64,000 nucleotides of DNA from NCBI RefSeq assembly GCF_025753795.1, contig NZ_JAOWPS010000002.1, positions 620,001-684,000 on the forward strand, in the 5' to 3' direction. A program made the position numbers and the translations under genes. The DNA comes from Mesorhizobium sp. YC-39. Lineage in GTDB: Bacteria > Pseudomonadota > Alphaproteobacteria > Rhizobiales > Rhizobiaceae. The notes beneath the pieces were generated by a model. The model saw only the letters and a program-made list of their open reading frames with translations, made no database searches and was not told the origin of the DNA. Shown here piece by piece: positions 50,159 to 59,017 of the stretch (its first letter is position 1; every line of letters starts with the position of its first letter).

Positions 50159-50866
50159 ATGCCAACCCCGCTCGTCGTCTCCGATGTCGCAAAAAGCTTC
50201 ACCATGCATCTCCGCGACGGCATCAGACTGCCGGTGGTCGCCGGCGTCTCGTTCTCGATCCAGGCCGGAGAATGCGCCGTGCTCGGCGGCCCTTCCGGCG
50301 CCGGCAAGAGCTCGATCCTGAAGATGCTCTACGGCAACTATGCCGTCGACGAGGGGCAGATCATCGTCCAGCACGATGACGGTCTCATCGATCTCGCGAC
50401 AGCCAGCCCGCGCACCGTGCTTGCCGTGCGCCGGCAAACGATCGGCTATGTCAGCCAGTTCCTGCGCACCGTGCCGCGCGTCTCCGCACTTGACGTCGTC
50501 GCCGAGCCGCTGGTCGAGCGCGGCGAGGAACGCGAGGCCGCGCGGGAGAAATCTCGTTCTCTGCTGGCTGAGCTCAACCTGCCGGAAAAGCTCTGGGCGC
50601 TGCCGCCGGCGACGTTTTCCGGCGGCGAGCAGCAGCGCGTCAACATCGCGCGCGGCTTCATCACCGAGCACCCGATCCTGCTGCTCGACGAGCCGACCGC
50701 ATCGCTCGACGCCAGGAACCGCGACGTGGTGATTGCGCTGATCGCCGCCAAGAAGGCGGCGGGCGTCGCCTTGCTCGGCATCTTCCACGATCACGACGTG
50801 CGCGAGGCGGTGGCCGACCGCATCATCGATGTGACCGCCTTCGCCGCCGGGAAAATCGCAGCATGA
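50159..50866 (+). CDS. phnL: C-P lyase ATP-binding protein PhnL
   Basis: A 235-residue ABC ATPase of the C-P lyase. Walker [11 protein letters not shown], signature [15 protein letters not shown], Walker [13 protein letters not shown] and the variant H-loop FHDHD are visible. The start is ATG 50159; the larger open frame beginning at 49259 runs through phnK and is not real. Overlaps the next gene by 4 nt. Confidence 0.95.
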   Translation: MPTPLVVSDVAKSFTMHLRDGIRLPVVAGVSFSIQAGECAVLGGPSGAGKSSILKMLYGNYAVDEGQIIVQHDDGLIDLATASPRTVLAVRRQTIGYVSQFLRTVPRVSALDVVAEPLVERGEEREAAREKSRSLLAELNLPEKLWALPPATFSGGEQQRVNIARGFITEHPILLLDEPTASLDARNRDVVIALIAAKKAAGVALLGIFHDHDVREAVADRIIDVTAFAAGKIAA

Positions 50867-51480
50867 GCAAAAAACTGTCGGAAGCGCCGCTGGTCCATGA
50901 GACGGCGCAAGTCGAGAACTCGACGCTCGGCCGCTGGACCGAGATTGCCGATCGCAGCCGGGTCTCGGAAAGCACGCTCGGCGACTATTCCTACATGATG
51001 CAGGATTGCGCCGTCTGGTGCGCAACGATCGGCAAGTTTTCCAATATCGCCGCCAGCGTGCGCATCAACGCCACCAATCATCCGACCTGGCGGCCGACGC
51101 TGCATCATTTCACCTACCGCGCTTCGGACTATTGGGACGACGCCGAGCACGAGAGTGAATTCTTTGCCCAGCGCCGTGCCAAACGCGTCACCATCGGCCA
51201 CGACACCTGGCTTGGCCACGGCTCGATCATCCTGCCCGGCGTCACCGTCGGCGATGGCGCCGCGGTCGGCGCCGGCGCGGTTGTGTCCAGGGATGTCGCC
51301 CCTTACACCATCGTTGGCGGCGTGCCGGCAAAACCAATTCGCGAACGCTTCGACCGCCGCACGGCGGAACGCTATCAGGCACTCGCCTGGTGGGATTGGG
51401 ACCACGCAAGGCTGCGCGCCGCGCTCGACGATTTTCGCGAGTTGGAGGCGGAAGCCTTCCTGGAAAAATACGGCGGATAG
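50863..51480 (+). CDS. Phosphonate-locus hexapeptide acyltransferase (chloramphenicol acetyltransferase-like)
   Basis: A 205-residue left-handed beta-helix protein. Hexapeptide repeats run through about residues 10-70 and 105-160 ([53 protein letters not shown]). It belongs to the transferase family typical of phn operons in proteobacteria. It may acylate an aminophosphonate, like PhnO, but the substrate is not known. ATGA overlap with phnL shows it is part of the operon. Confidence 0.88.
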   Translation: MSKKLSEAPLVHETAQVENSTLGRWTEIADRSRVSESTLGDYSYMMQDCAVWCATIGKFSNIAASVRINATNHPTWRPTLHHFTYRASDYWDDAEHESEFFAQRRAKRVTIGHDTWLGHGSIILPGVTVGDGAAVGAGAVVSRDVAPYTIVGGVPAKPIRERFDRRTAERYQALAWWDWDHARLRAALDDFRELEAEAFLEKYGG

Positions 51481-51566
51481 CTCATCACGACATTGTCATG
51501 GAGCGGGCTAATTCACATCCCTGACACATGACTCGGACAGGACGCGGTCTTCCCAAGGAGATCGCC

Positions 51567-52277
51567 ATGCTCGACAAGCCAAAATCCTCGCTCGCCGGAT
51601 TTTTCGAAGGCACCAATCCGACTCCTCCCGTGCATCTCGGCAGGCGCTACGACACGGCAGGCAATTTCCTGACCGAGCCCGGCAACACGGTCGTCTGCCA
51701 TCTCGTCAACGGCTCAGCTTCAGAGGCGGTGGTCCTCGACGTGCGCGAGCGCATGCGCGCGATGCCCGACGCCGACCGGCTGGCCTTCACACCCGTTTCC
51801 AGCCTGCACATGACGCTGTTCCAGGGCATCATCGAATACCGCCGCCGGCTTCCCTATTGGCCGGGGGATGTGCCGCTCGACACCAGCATCGACGGCATGA
51901 CCCGCCTCTATCAGGAGCGCCTGAACGGCTTCGAAGGCTGCGGCGCCTTCAAGATCAAGGTCGTCGATGTCGTGCCGACGGGCTTGACGGTTGCCGGCGC
52001 AACCGACCGGGACGTGCGTATCATGAGCGCGTGGCGCGATGCCTTGTCGGCGCCGTTCGGATACCGGCATCCCGACCACGACACTTACGTCTTCCACATC
52101 ACTTTCGCCTACCAGATCCGGCGTCTGTCGGACGAAAGGGCGCCCGAGTGGCAAGATCTGTTCGACGATTGCCTCTCGCTGTTTGCCCGCCAGGCTCCGG
52201 TCATCGAGCTGCGGCCGCCTGCCTTTTGCAGCTTCAGGGACATGGAACATTTCGAGGAGTTGCTGGTGCTCGGCTGA
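51567..52277 (+). CDS. DUF1868-like 2H phosphoesterase superfamily protein
   Basis: A 236-residue protein with two H-x-T motifs, His81-Met-Thr83 (SLHMTLF) and His177-Ile-Thr179 (FHITFAY), the signature of 2H phosphoesterases acting on cyclic or 2'-5' phosphodiesters. The N-terminal FFEGTNPTPPVHLGRRYDTA and PGNTVVCHL match DUF1868 as I recall it. AAGGAG lies 6 nt before ATG 51567. It lies between the C-P lyase and phosphonate transporter genes on the same strand. C-P lyase yields a cyclic phosphodiester normally opened by PhnP, which is not in the window, so this protein could do that job; this is a hypothesis. Confidence 0.78.
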   Translation: MLDKPKSSLAGFFEGTNPTPPVHLGRRYDTAGNFLTEPGNTVVCHLVNGSASEAVVLDVRERMRAMPDADRLAFTPVSSLHMTLFQGIIEYRRRLPYWPGDVPLDTSIDGMTRLYQERLNGFEGCGAFKIKVVDVVPTGLTVAGATDRDVRIMSAWRDALSAPFGYRHPDHDTYVFHITFAYQIRRLSDERAPEWQDLFDDCLSLFARQAPVIELRPPAFCSFRDMEHFEELLVLG

Positions 52278-52356
52278 TCCCATGCATGCCGCCCGGACGG
52301 CACGGGTTTGGGTCAACTCGCCTGCCCGCTCGACGCGCCTGTGGGCGGTAACAAAA

Positions 52357-52374
52357 CTGACATCAATCCGACAC
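52357..52374 (+). promoter_or_regulatory. Possible second Pho box upstream of phnC
   Basis: CTGACAT-CAAT-CCGACAC, two direct half-sites in 11-bp register, 71 bp before phnC. Matches to CTGTCAY are 6/7 and 5/7. The 167-bp gap here is large enough for a separate transporter promoter. Confidence 0.4.
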
Positions 52375-52444
52375 CGCAGGTTCATGGCGTTGCGCTAGCG
52401 AGGGTTAACAGACCTTCAACCGCGACGGGACTGGAGCTTACCCC

Positions 52445-53311
52445 ATGTCAGCAACGCAAGAAATGTCAGCAACGCTCGAAATTCGCGGCGTCACGCGCCG
52501 GTTTGGCAAGAACACCGCTGTCAGCAATGTCGACATCTCGATCCCGCACGGTCAGATGGTCGGCATCATCGGTCGCTCCGGCGCCGGCAAATCGACCCTT
52601 TTGCGCATGATCAACCGCCTTATCGACCCGAGCCAAGGGTCGATTTTTTTTGACGGCGCCGAAGTTTCCCGGCTGCGCGGCTCGCCACTCCGACGCTGGC
52701 AGCGCGACTGTGCCATGATCTTCCAGCAGTTCAACCTGGTGCCGCGCCTCGACGTGCTGACCAATGTGCTGCTCGGCCGGCTCAATCACCGTTCGACCGT
52801 GTCCAACCTGCTCGGCGTCTTCTCCCGCAACGAATGCGCCGAGGCGGTCGCCGCGCTCGAGCGCCTCGACATCGCCCGCACCGCGCTTCAGCCCGCCGGC
52901 ACCCTGTCTGGCGGCCAGCAGCAGCGCGTCGCGATTGCCCGGGCCATGATGCAGCAGCCGAAGGTGATCCTCGCCGACGAACCGATCGCCTCGCTCGACC
53001 CTCTCAACGCCAAGGTGGTGATGGATTCGCTGCAGGACATCAATCTGCGCGAGGGCATCACCGTCGTCACCAACCTGCACACGCTGGATACGGCGCGGGC
53101 CTATTGCAACCGCATCATCGGCATGGCGGCCGGCAAGGTCGTGTTCGACGGCTCGCCGGAAGACCTCAACCGCGAAGCAGTGCGCATGGTCTATGGCGCC
53201 GACAGCAACGGCGCCGAGATTTCCGAGGCCATCACTTCGACCAGCGTCACCATCAAGCCGAAGATCACCGCATCCGCCGGACCGCTTGAGCCAGCATTCC
53301 CTGGTTACTGA
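52445..53311 (+). CDS. phnC: Phosphonate ABC transporter ATP-binding protein PhnC
   Basis: A 288-residue ATPase. Walker [10 protein letters not shown], signature [15 protein letters not shown], Walker [14 protein letters not shown] and the PhnC-typical [11 protein letters not shown]-loop region are seen. An additional ATG six codons in is possible. The C-terminal about 35 residues ([17 protein letters not shown] on) are extra and low in complexity. A 45-bp palindrome follows the stop. Confidence 0.94.
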   Translation: MSATQEMSATLEIRGVTRRFGKNTAVSNVDISIPHGQMVGIIGRSGAGKSTLLRMINRLIDPSQGSIFFDGAEVSRLRGSPLRRWQRDCAMIFQQFNLVPRLDVLTNVLLGRLNHRSTVSNLLGVFSRNECAEAVAALERLDIARTALQPAGTLSGGQQQRVAIARAMMQQPKVILADEPIASLDPLNAKVVMDSLQDINLREGITVVTNLHTLDTARAYCNRIIGMAAGKVVFDGSPEDLNREAVRMVYGADSNGAEISEAITSTSVTIKPKITASAGPLEPAFPGY

Positions 53312-53313
53312 GG

Positions 53314-53358
53314 CCATGATCCCGAAAAGTGGAAACCGGTTTTCGGGAAAGATCATGG
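53314..53358. repeat. 45-bp palindromic repeat, copy 1
   Basis: Outer arms CCATGATC/GATCATGG and inner arms CCCGAAAA/TTTTCGGG. It lies 2 bp after the phnC stop. A second copy of equal length is at 55378; compared with it, one inner pair is G-C here and A-T there, which keeps the stem. Confidence 0.8.
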
Positions 53359-53459
53359 ACAAGCAAAAGAGCAACCCGGATCGCCAGCCAGCGTCAAAGG
53401 CACCTGTCAAAATTCGAACGCTGCCGGCGCGAGGCCGGAACAACAGGAGAGAGATCCAC

Positions 53460-54368
53460 ATGTTTAGGAAGATGGTTTTTGGCGCCGTATCAATGCTCGC
53501 GATAGTGGCGGGCGCTGCCCATGCCGCCGATATCAAGGAATTCCGCGTCGGCATCCTTGGCGGCGAGAACGAAACCGACCGGCTGCGCAACTACCAGTGC
53601 CTGGCCGATCATCTGAAGACCGAATTCGGCTTCGAAAAAGTGTCGCTGTTCCCGGCCGCCGACTATGACGGCGTCATCCAGGGCCTGCTCGGCGGCACGC
53701 TCGATTTCGCCGAGCTTGGCGCTTCCGGCTACGCCAGCGTTTATCTCAAGGACCCAAAGGCGGTCACCCCGATCCTCACCACCCAGCAGACCGACGGCGC
53801 GACCGGCTATTATTCGATCGGCCTGGCGCTCAAATCCTCGGGAATCACCGACATCAAGTCCGCGAAAGGCAAGAAGCTTGGTTATGCCGATCCGGATTCG
53901 ACTTCCGGCTACCTGATCCCGCTGACCCAGATTCCGAAGGACACCGGCGCTTCGAACGAAACTTTCTTCGCTTCGACCCAGTTCAATGGCGGCCATGAAA
54001 ACAACATCCTGGCGGTGCGCGACGGCAAGGTCGACGTGGCGGTGGACGATTCCTCGGGCATTGGCGACTTCAAGGACGGCTTCACTTCCGGCAGCTTCCA
54101 CAAGGTGGTCGCCAAGGGCGCCATCGACCCTCAGGACTTCGTCGAGGTCTGGCGTTCCAGCCTGATCCCGAATGGTCCGCTGGTCGTGCGCACCGCGCTC
54201 GGCGCCGAGATGACCACCAAGCTCACCGACTTCTTCACCAAGCTCCCGACCACCGACAAGCCCTGCTTTGAGGCTGTGGAAGGCGGCGACTTCACCGGCT
54301 ACGTTCCGGTCAAGGCGGACTTCTACAATGTCATCGTCGAAGCCCGCAAAGCCGCGATCGGCGGCTGA
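53460..54368 (+). CDS. phnD: Phosphonate ABC transporter substrate-binding protein PhnD
   Basis: A 302-residue periplasmic protein with the signal peptide MFRKMVFGAVSMLAIVAGAA (cleavage after HAAD-preceding Ala). Family motifs: FRVGILGGENETDRL, ADYDGVIQGLLGGTLDFAELG, and YADPDSTSGYLIPL. GGAGAGA precedes ATG 53460; the frame extends upstream to 53193 through phnC and the repeat and is not used. Followed by a strong terminator-like hairpin. Confidence 0.95.
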   Translation: MFRKMVFGAVSMLAIVAGAAHAADIKEFRVGILGGENETDRLRNYQCLADHLKTEFGFEKVSLFPAADYDGVIQGLLGGTLDFAELGASGYASVYLKDPKAVTPILTTQQTDGATGYYSIGLALKSSGITDIKSAKGKKLGYADPDSTSGYLIPLTQIPKDTGASNETFFASTQFNGGHENNILAVRDGKVDVAVDDSSGIGDFKDGFTSGSFHKVVAKGAIDPQDFVEVWRSSLIPNGPLVVRTALGAEMTTKLTDFFTKLPTTDKPCFEAVEGGDFTGYVPVKADFYNVIVEARKAAIGG

Positions 54369-54382
54369 CGGCAATTCAAGAA

Positions 54383-54410
54383 GGGCGGCGTTACCAGCGC
54401 CGCCCTTTTT
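54383..54410 (+). terminator. Intrinsic terminator/attenuator after phnD
   Basis: 8-bp stem GGGCGGCG/CGCCGCCC, 7-nt loop, then TTTTT. It lies 14 bp past the phnD stop and 13 bp before phnE1, so only part of the transcription should reach the permease genes. Confidence 0.82.
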
Positions 54411-54423
54411 GCATCTCCCGATC

Positions 54424-55383
54424 ATGACATCAGCGACAATCCATTCTGACGCGACCCATCAGGCGGCCGATGCCTGGCGGCGCCAGACGTCCTTGCGCCG
54501 GCTCTATACGGGCCTGGGCATCGGCCTGCTGTTTGTGGCCTTGTGCGCCACCATGTGGTTCGCCGACGAAGCCAATGCCGGCCACTTTTTCGACCGGCTG
54601 CCGCACCTGCTGGATTTCCTGAGCTGGCTTATCCCCAAGGACTGGAACGATGTCTGGCGGGCGCTGTTCGACATCGCTTCCCCGCATGACTCCGGCTCTC
54701 AGGAATTCAATTTCCCGCTCGGCCGGGTCTATATCTCAGGCGGTTTCTACATACCCGAATATTTCGAGCTGATGATCACCACGCTCAACGTGGCTCTGGT
54801 CTCGACCTTTATCGGCTTCGTTTTTGCCGTGCCGTTCTCCTTCATCGCGGCGCGCAATCTGACCCCCCATCCGGTGCTGAGGCTCGTCGTCAAGCGCCTG
54901 ATGGAACTGCTGCGCGCCTTTCCCGAAATCGTCATCGCCGGCCTGTTCGCTGCCGTCCTTTCGATCGGCCCGATTGCCGCCATCATCGCCATCGGCCTGC
55001 ATTCGATCGGCGCGCTCGGCAAGCTGTTCTACGAGATCAACGAGAACATCGACATGCGCCCCGACGAAGGCCTGACGGCGGTCGGCGCCAACTGGTTCGA
55101 GCGGGTGCGCTTCGCTGGCCTGCCGCAGGTCCTGCCCAATTTCATGTCCTACACGCTGCTCAGGATCGAGATCAACGTGCGTGCGTCTACGATCATTGGC
55201 GCGGTCGGCGGCGGCGGTATCGGCGAGGAGCTCAAGCTCTCCATTTCGCGCGGCTTCGGCGCCAAGACGCTGGCGCTGGTCCTGCTCCTGTTCACCACCA
55301 TCTTCATCGTCGACCAGTTCTCCGCCTGGCTGCGCCGCAAGCTGGTCGGCGAGCAGGCATTTCTGATGAACGGCTCGCCATGA
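54424..55383 (+). CDS. phnE: Phosphonate ABC transporter permease PhnE (first copy)
   Basis: A 319-residue permease. One N-terminal helix (about 27-45) precedes the transport domain (about 110-310) with the PhnE motif FRELIRAFPEIV-like LMELLRAFPEIVIAG and the EAA block LTAVGANWFERVRFAGLPQV. The last residues and TGA stop (55381-55383) come from the palindromic repeat beginning at 55378. Forms a pair with the second PhnE. Confidence 0.93.
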   Translation: MTSATIHSDATHQAADAWRRQTSLRRLYTGLGIGLLFVALCATMWFADEANAGHFFDRLPHLLDFLSWLIPKDWNDVWRALFDIASPHDSGSQEFNFPLGRVYISGGFYIPEYFELMITTLNVALVSTFIGFVFAVPFSFIAARNLTPHPVLRLVVKRLMELLRAFPEIVIAGLFAAVLSIGPIAAIIAIGLHSIGALGKLFYEINENIDMRPDEGLTAVGANWFERVRFAGLPQVLPNFMSYTLLRIEINVRASTIIGAVGGGGIGEELKLSISRGFGAKTLALVLLLFTTIFIVDQFSAWLRRKLVGEQAFLMNGSP

Positions 55384-55422
55384 TCCCAAAAAGTGGATTC
55401 CGGTTTTTGGGAAAGATCATGG
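55378..55422. repeat. 45-bp palindromic repeat, copy 2, overlapping the phnE1 stop codon
   Basis: Outer arms CCATGATC/GATCATGG identical to copy 1; inner arms CCCAAAAA/TTTTTGGG instead of CCCGAAAA/TTTTCGGG. The repeat supplies the final proline codon and TGA of phnE1. The paired change argues for selection on the stem. Confidence 0.8.
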
Positions 55423-55444
55423 CGAACCACCAAGAAGACAGCCC

Positions 55445-56812
55445 ATGGCAGCGATGACCGCCGACGAAATAAGCTCGATCGAGGAACGCTTCCCGCAAGT
55501 CTTCCGGCGGCCGTTCCACAAGCGTTTCGGCCCGCTGCTGCTGATTGTCGGCACCTTGCTCTACTTCGTCTATGCCTTGTGGTTCTTCAACCTGCCGCAG
55601 GTCATGCGCGAATCGCATTGGGAGCGGCTGCCGCTCTTCCTGACCCAGTGGATCAGCTACGACGTGCAGCCGATATTCCGCCTCGACGAGCCTGAGATTA
55701 CGCCGAAATATCCACGCTTTTCCGCGCTCGGCGACGACCCGCATCCCGACTGGGTCAAGACCAATCCGGATGGTTCCGTCACGGTCCTGATCAATGGTGT
55801 CGCCAAATCCATCACCTTCAGCAAGACCGCGGCCACGCTGGTCGCTCATGGCCAGACGGTGCCGGTATCGCTGGCTAGCGGCAAGCCGGTGGTTTCCGGG
55901 CCAATTCCTGATTGGATCACCGCTCACGACGACGAGATCGTCGCCGATATGGGCTTTGCCGGCGAGGTCCGGGTCGCGACGGACCGCGTCAGGATACGCA
56001 AGCGCTTTCTCGGCTGGGCGAACTTCGTCTTCGATACGCGCTCGCCCTTTTTCGGCAAACCAGCCGGCGAGGTGGTTTCGCTGTTGATTTCGGGACCCGA
56101 GCTCAAGCCGGGCACATCCAACCTGGCGCTGGCCGCCAACAATATCTGGTACAATTCGCAGTGGCAGCACGGCGACGTGTGGACCAAGCTGCTGCAGACC
56201 ATTGTCATGGCGTTTCTCGGCACCTTGCTCGGCGGCATCGTCGCCTTCCCGCTCGCCTTCTTCGCCGCCCGCAACATCACGCCGAGCGGGCTGCTCAGCC
56301 AGATCCTCAAGCGCTTCTTCGATTTCATGCGCTCGGTCGACATGCTGATCTGGGCGCTGTTCTTCACCCGCGCCTTCGGTCCTGGCCCCTTGGCCGGCAG
56401 TGCGGCGATCTTCTTCACCGAGATCGGCACGCTCGGCAAAGTCTATTCGGAAGGTCTCGAGAACATCGACGACAAGCCGCGTGAAGGTGTGCTGTCGACC
56501 GGCGCCAACGGCCTTTTGGTGCAGCGCTATGGCGTCCTGCCGGAAGTGATACCGATGTTCATCAGCCAGACGCTCTACCAGTGGGAATCCAACACCAGGG
56601 GCGCGACCATCATCGGCGCCGTCGGCGCGGGCGGCATCGGCCTGAAACTTTGGGAAGCGATGCGCACCAATTCCAACTGGGCCAATGTCTTCTACATGGT
56701 GCTGCTGATCCTGTTCGTCGTCTTCATCTTCGACAACATCTCCAACTTCCTGCGCCGCCGGCTGAGCCGGACGATCCATGATTATAACAGGATCCAGGCC
56801 GAGCAGGGGTGA
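55445..56812 (+). CDS. phnE: Phosphonate ABC transporter permease PhnE (second, long form)
   Basis: A 455-residue permease, longer than the usual 260-320. After helix 1 (FGPLLLIVGTLLYFVYALWF, residues 28-47) there is an insertion of about 190 residues, probably periplasmic and beta-rich (TVLINGVAKSITFSKTAATL), then the transport domain (about 255-450) with FFDFMRSVDMLIWAL and GVLSTGANGLLVQRYGVLPEV. The long type is known for PhnE2 in rhizobia. Last gene of the phn locus. Confidence 0.92.
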   Translation: MAAMTADEISSIEERFPQVFRRPFHKRFGPLLLIVGTLLYFVYALWFFNLPQVMRESHWERLPLFLTQWISYDVQPIFRLDEPEITPKYPRFSALGDDPHPDWVKTNPDGSVTVLINGVAKSITFSKTAATLVAHGQTVPVSLASGKPVVSGPIPDWITAHDDEIVADMGFAGEVRVATDRVRIRKRFLGWANFVFDTRSPFFGKPAGEVVSLLISGPELKPGTSNLALAANNIWYNSQWQHGDVWTKLLQTIVMAFLGTLLGGIVAFPLAFFAARNITPSGLLSQILKRFFDFMRSVDMLIWALFFTRAFGPGPLAGSAAIFFTEIGTLGKVYSEGLENIDDKPREGVLSTGANGLLVQRYGVLPEVIPMFISQTLYQWESNTRGATIIGAVGAGGIGLKLWEAMRTNSNWANVFYMVLLILFVVFIFDNISNFLRRRLSRTIHDYNRIQAEQG

Positions 56813-56849
56813 CCGCCTCGACGCCATGATCGGCAGCGGCCCACCCGCG

Positions 56850-56910
56850 CCTTCGTCATCCACGGGCGGAGCAAGGAGCGAAGCGGCGCAGAACCCGAGG
56901 ATGACGAAGG
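56850..56910. repeat. Mesorhizobial-type repeat with 12-bp inverted ends
   Basis: Perfect ends CCTTCGTCATCC/GGATGACGAAGG around a GC-rich centre (GGGCGGAGCAAGGAGCGAAG). It lies between the convergent phnE2 and TIM-barrel genes and resembles a dispersed repeat of this genus. Confidence 0.68.
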
Positions 56911-56917
56911 GAGCAGC

Positions 56918-57769
56918 TTACGCGGCCTTCTTCCACCCGTCCCTGATATGCTTATACCCGTCCCGGTAAACCGCCTCCGGGCTTTCCGAAAAATCGCGCC
57001 ACACCTTGGTCGCCGCCGCGAGGTCTTTCAACGAACGTCCGAAGGCCTCGATCGTCAGCCAGTCGTCATAGCCGCTCTTGCGGATGGCTGAAAACGTCTC
57101 CTGCCACGGAATGTGGCCGCGCCCCGGCACACCGCGATCATTCTCTGAAATGTGGATGTGGACGATGTTTTTCCGATTCCGCCTATAGGCGCCGATCGGA
57201 TCGGCCTCCTCGATATTGGCATGGAACGTGTCGTACATCGCCTTGATGTGCGGCCGGTCGATGGTGTCGATATGCGCCGACAGATCGTCCATCGTGTTCA
57301 CGAGATAGCATTCGAAGCGGTTGAGCGCTTCCAGCCCGATGGTGACATTCCGCTTGCCTGCATGATCGCCGATGGCGCGTTGCGAGGCGACCGAGCGCTT
57401 CTTTTCCGCCGCTGTCGGCCCAGTGCCGGAGAAGGCGCCCAATGTCGAATGCAGCGGGCCGCTCAACGTGTTCGCGCCAAGCGCCTGAGCGCAGTCGATC
57501 GCCCATTTCATGTAGGCGATGCCGGCCTTGCGCGTCGCGGCATCCGGCGAGATCAGGTTCATCGCCGGATCGCCCATGGCCGAGACCGCCGTTCGCTCCA
57601 GCCCGATGCGGTCGAGCAAGTCGCCGAGTTTGCGGTAGTCGTCGGGTGTGCCTGAGAACACCGGGATCTCGACACCGTCGAAGCCTGTCGCCTTGATGTC
57701 CCGGAGCAATGGCTCGTGTTTCTTCGACACGGCCGTCGTCCACAAGAACATGCACATGCCGATTTTCAT
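56918..57769 (-). CDS. Sugar isomerase/epimerase, D-tagatose 3-epimerase-like TIM barrel
   Basis: A 283-residue TIM barrel. The start MKIGMCMFLWTTAVSKKHEP, the metal Glu in IGLEALNRFECYL, KAMYDTFHANIEEADP (Asp/His), the VHIHISENDRGVPGRGHIPW loop and LTIEAFGRSLKDLAAATKVW match ketose 3-epimerase-like proteins. GGGAGG lies 8 nt before ATG 57767-57769; the frame to 58126 overlaps the next gene and is not used. Ends the leftward unit 60206-56918. Confidence 0.88.
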   Translation of the reverse strand: MKIGMCMFLWTTAVSKKHEPLLRDIKATGFDGVEIPVFSGTPDDYRKLGDLLDRIGLERTAVSAMGDPAMNLISPDAATRKAGIAYMKWAIDCAQALGANTLSGPLHSTLGAFSGTGPTAAEKKRSVASQRAIGDHAGKRNVTIGLEALNRFECYLVNTMDDLSAHIDTIDRPHIKAMYDTFHANIEEADPIGAYRRNRKNIVHIHISENDRGVPGRGHIPWQETFSAIRKSGYDDWLTIEAFGRSLKDLAAATKVWRDFSESPEAVYRDGYKHIRDGWKKAA

Positions 57770-57804
57770 CGACGCCCCCTCCCTTAAATTTCCCCCGACT
57801 GCTT

Positions 57805-58992
57805 TTAGAGCTTCGTCCACGCCCCATTCTTCTTCGACGACTTCACGCAGGCCTCGATGAAGGCCATGCCTTCGACGCCATCCTGGATGGTCGGAAAGAC
57901 GACGTCCTTTGCCGGCTTGCCGCCCTTCTTGCGCGCCGCGCGGATGGCGCGGGCTGCCTCCTGGTAGATGTTGGCGAAGCCTTCGAGATAGCCCTCGGGG
58001 TGGCCTGACGGTACGCGGCTGACACGTCCCGCGACTGGCAGAGCACCTGCGCCATTTCGGGTGAGCAACTGCTTCGGCTGACCGAACGGCGTGTACCACA
58101 GATAGTTCGGGTCGGCCTGCACCCATTCCAGCCCGCCCTTCGTGCCGTAGATGCGCAGCTTCAGCCCATTCTCATGGCCGGGCGCCACCTGGCTCGCCCA
58201 CAACATGCCCTTGGCCGGGTGCGTCTTGCCAACAGGTTTGAAGCGCAGCATCACGTTGACATTGTCGTCGAGTTGCCGCCCCGGCACGAAAGCGTCGAGA
58301 TCTGCCGACAGTGCGTCAAGCTCCAGCCCGGAGACGAAACGCGCCAGATTGTAGGCATGCGTGCCGATGTCACCCAGCGCGCCGCCCGCACCGGCCTGTT
58401 TGGGATCGGAGCGCCAGGACGCCTGCTTCTGGCCGGTGGCGGCGAGGTCCTCGGTCAGCCAGTCCTGGGGATATTCCGACTGCACGATGCGGATGTCGCC
58501 GAGCACGCCCTTGGCCACCATCTCACGCGCCTGCCGCACCATCGGATAGGCGGTGTAATTGTGCGTCAGCACGAACACCTTGCCTGTCTTTTCGACCAGG
58601 GCGGCAAGCTTCTTTGCTTCTGCCAGCGTGGTGGCCAACGGCTTGTCGCAGATGACGTGGATGCCGGCTTCTAGAAAGGCTTTGGCTGCTGGCACGTGCA
58701 CATTGTTGGGGGTGACGATGGCCACCGCCTCGATGCCGTCGGACCGCTTGGCTTCGGCCTTGGCCATCTCGGCGAACGAGCCGTAGCTGCGCGCGGGGTC
58801 GAGCCCGAGCTCCTCGGCTGATGCTTTGGCCCGTGCCGGATTGGACGACAGGGCACCGGCGACCAGCACGAAATCATTGTCCATGCGCGCCGCGATCCGG
58901 TGCACGGCACCGATGAAGGCGCCTTGCCCGCCACCGACCATGCCGTAGCGGATCGGGCCGCCTCCCGTTTCCGACTTCGATGCGCCGACCAT
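57805..58992 (-). CDS. Gfo/Idh/MocA family oxidoreductase
   Basis: A 395-residue NAD(P)-dependent dehydrogenase. Rossmann start YGMVGGGQGAFIGAVHRIAA, catalytic Lys in VICDKPLATT (DKP variant of EKP), and GALGDIGTHAYNLARFV with the Asp and His of the active site. WASQVAPGHENGL and GHPEGYLEGFANIYQEA are typical of the sugar/inositol branch. GGGAG precedes ATG 58992. It lies 35 bp upstream of the TIM-barrel gene; the two likely work in sequence. Confidence 0.92.
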   Translation of the reverse strand: MVGASKSETGGGPIRYGMVGGGQGAFIGAVHRIAARMDNDFVLVAGALSSNPARAKASAEELGLDPARSYGSFAEMAKAEAKRSDGIEAVAIVTPNNVHVPAAKAFLEAGIHVICDKPLATTLAEAKKLAALVEKTGKVFVLTHNYTAYPMVRQAREMVAKGVLGDIRIVQSEYPQDWLTEDLAATGQKQASWRSDPKQAGAGGALGDIGTHAYNLARFVSGLELDALSADLDAFVPGRQLDDNVNVMLRFKPVGKTHPAKGMLWASQVAPGHENGLKLRIYGTKGGLEWVQADPNYLWYTPFGQPKQLLTRNGAGALPVAGRVSRVPSGHPEGYLEGFANIYQEAARAIRAARKKGGKPAKDVVFPTIQDGVEGMAFIEACVKSSKKNGAWTKL

Positions 58993-59017
58993 GCTTTTTC
59001 TCCCGTGTTGGCTGAGA

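Noticed and set aside
55304..56863. 519-codon open frame on the minus strand across phnE2
   Set aside because: Highly charged, repetitive translation; the plus strand encodes a clear permease with proper start and neighbours.
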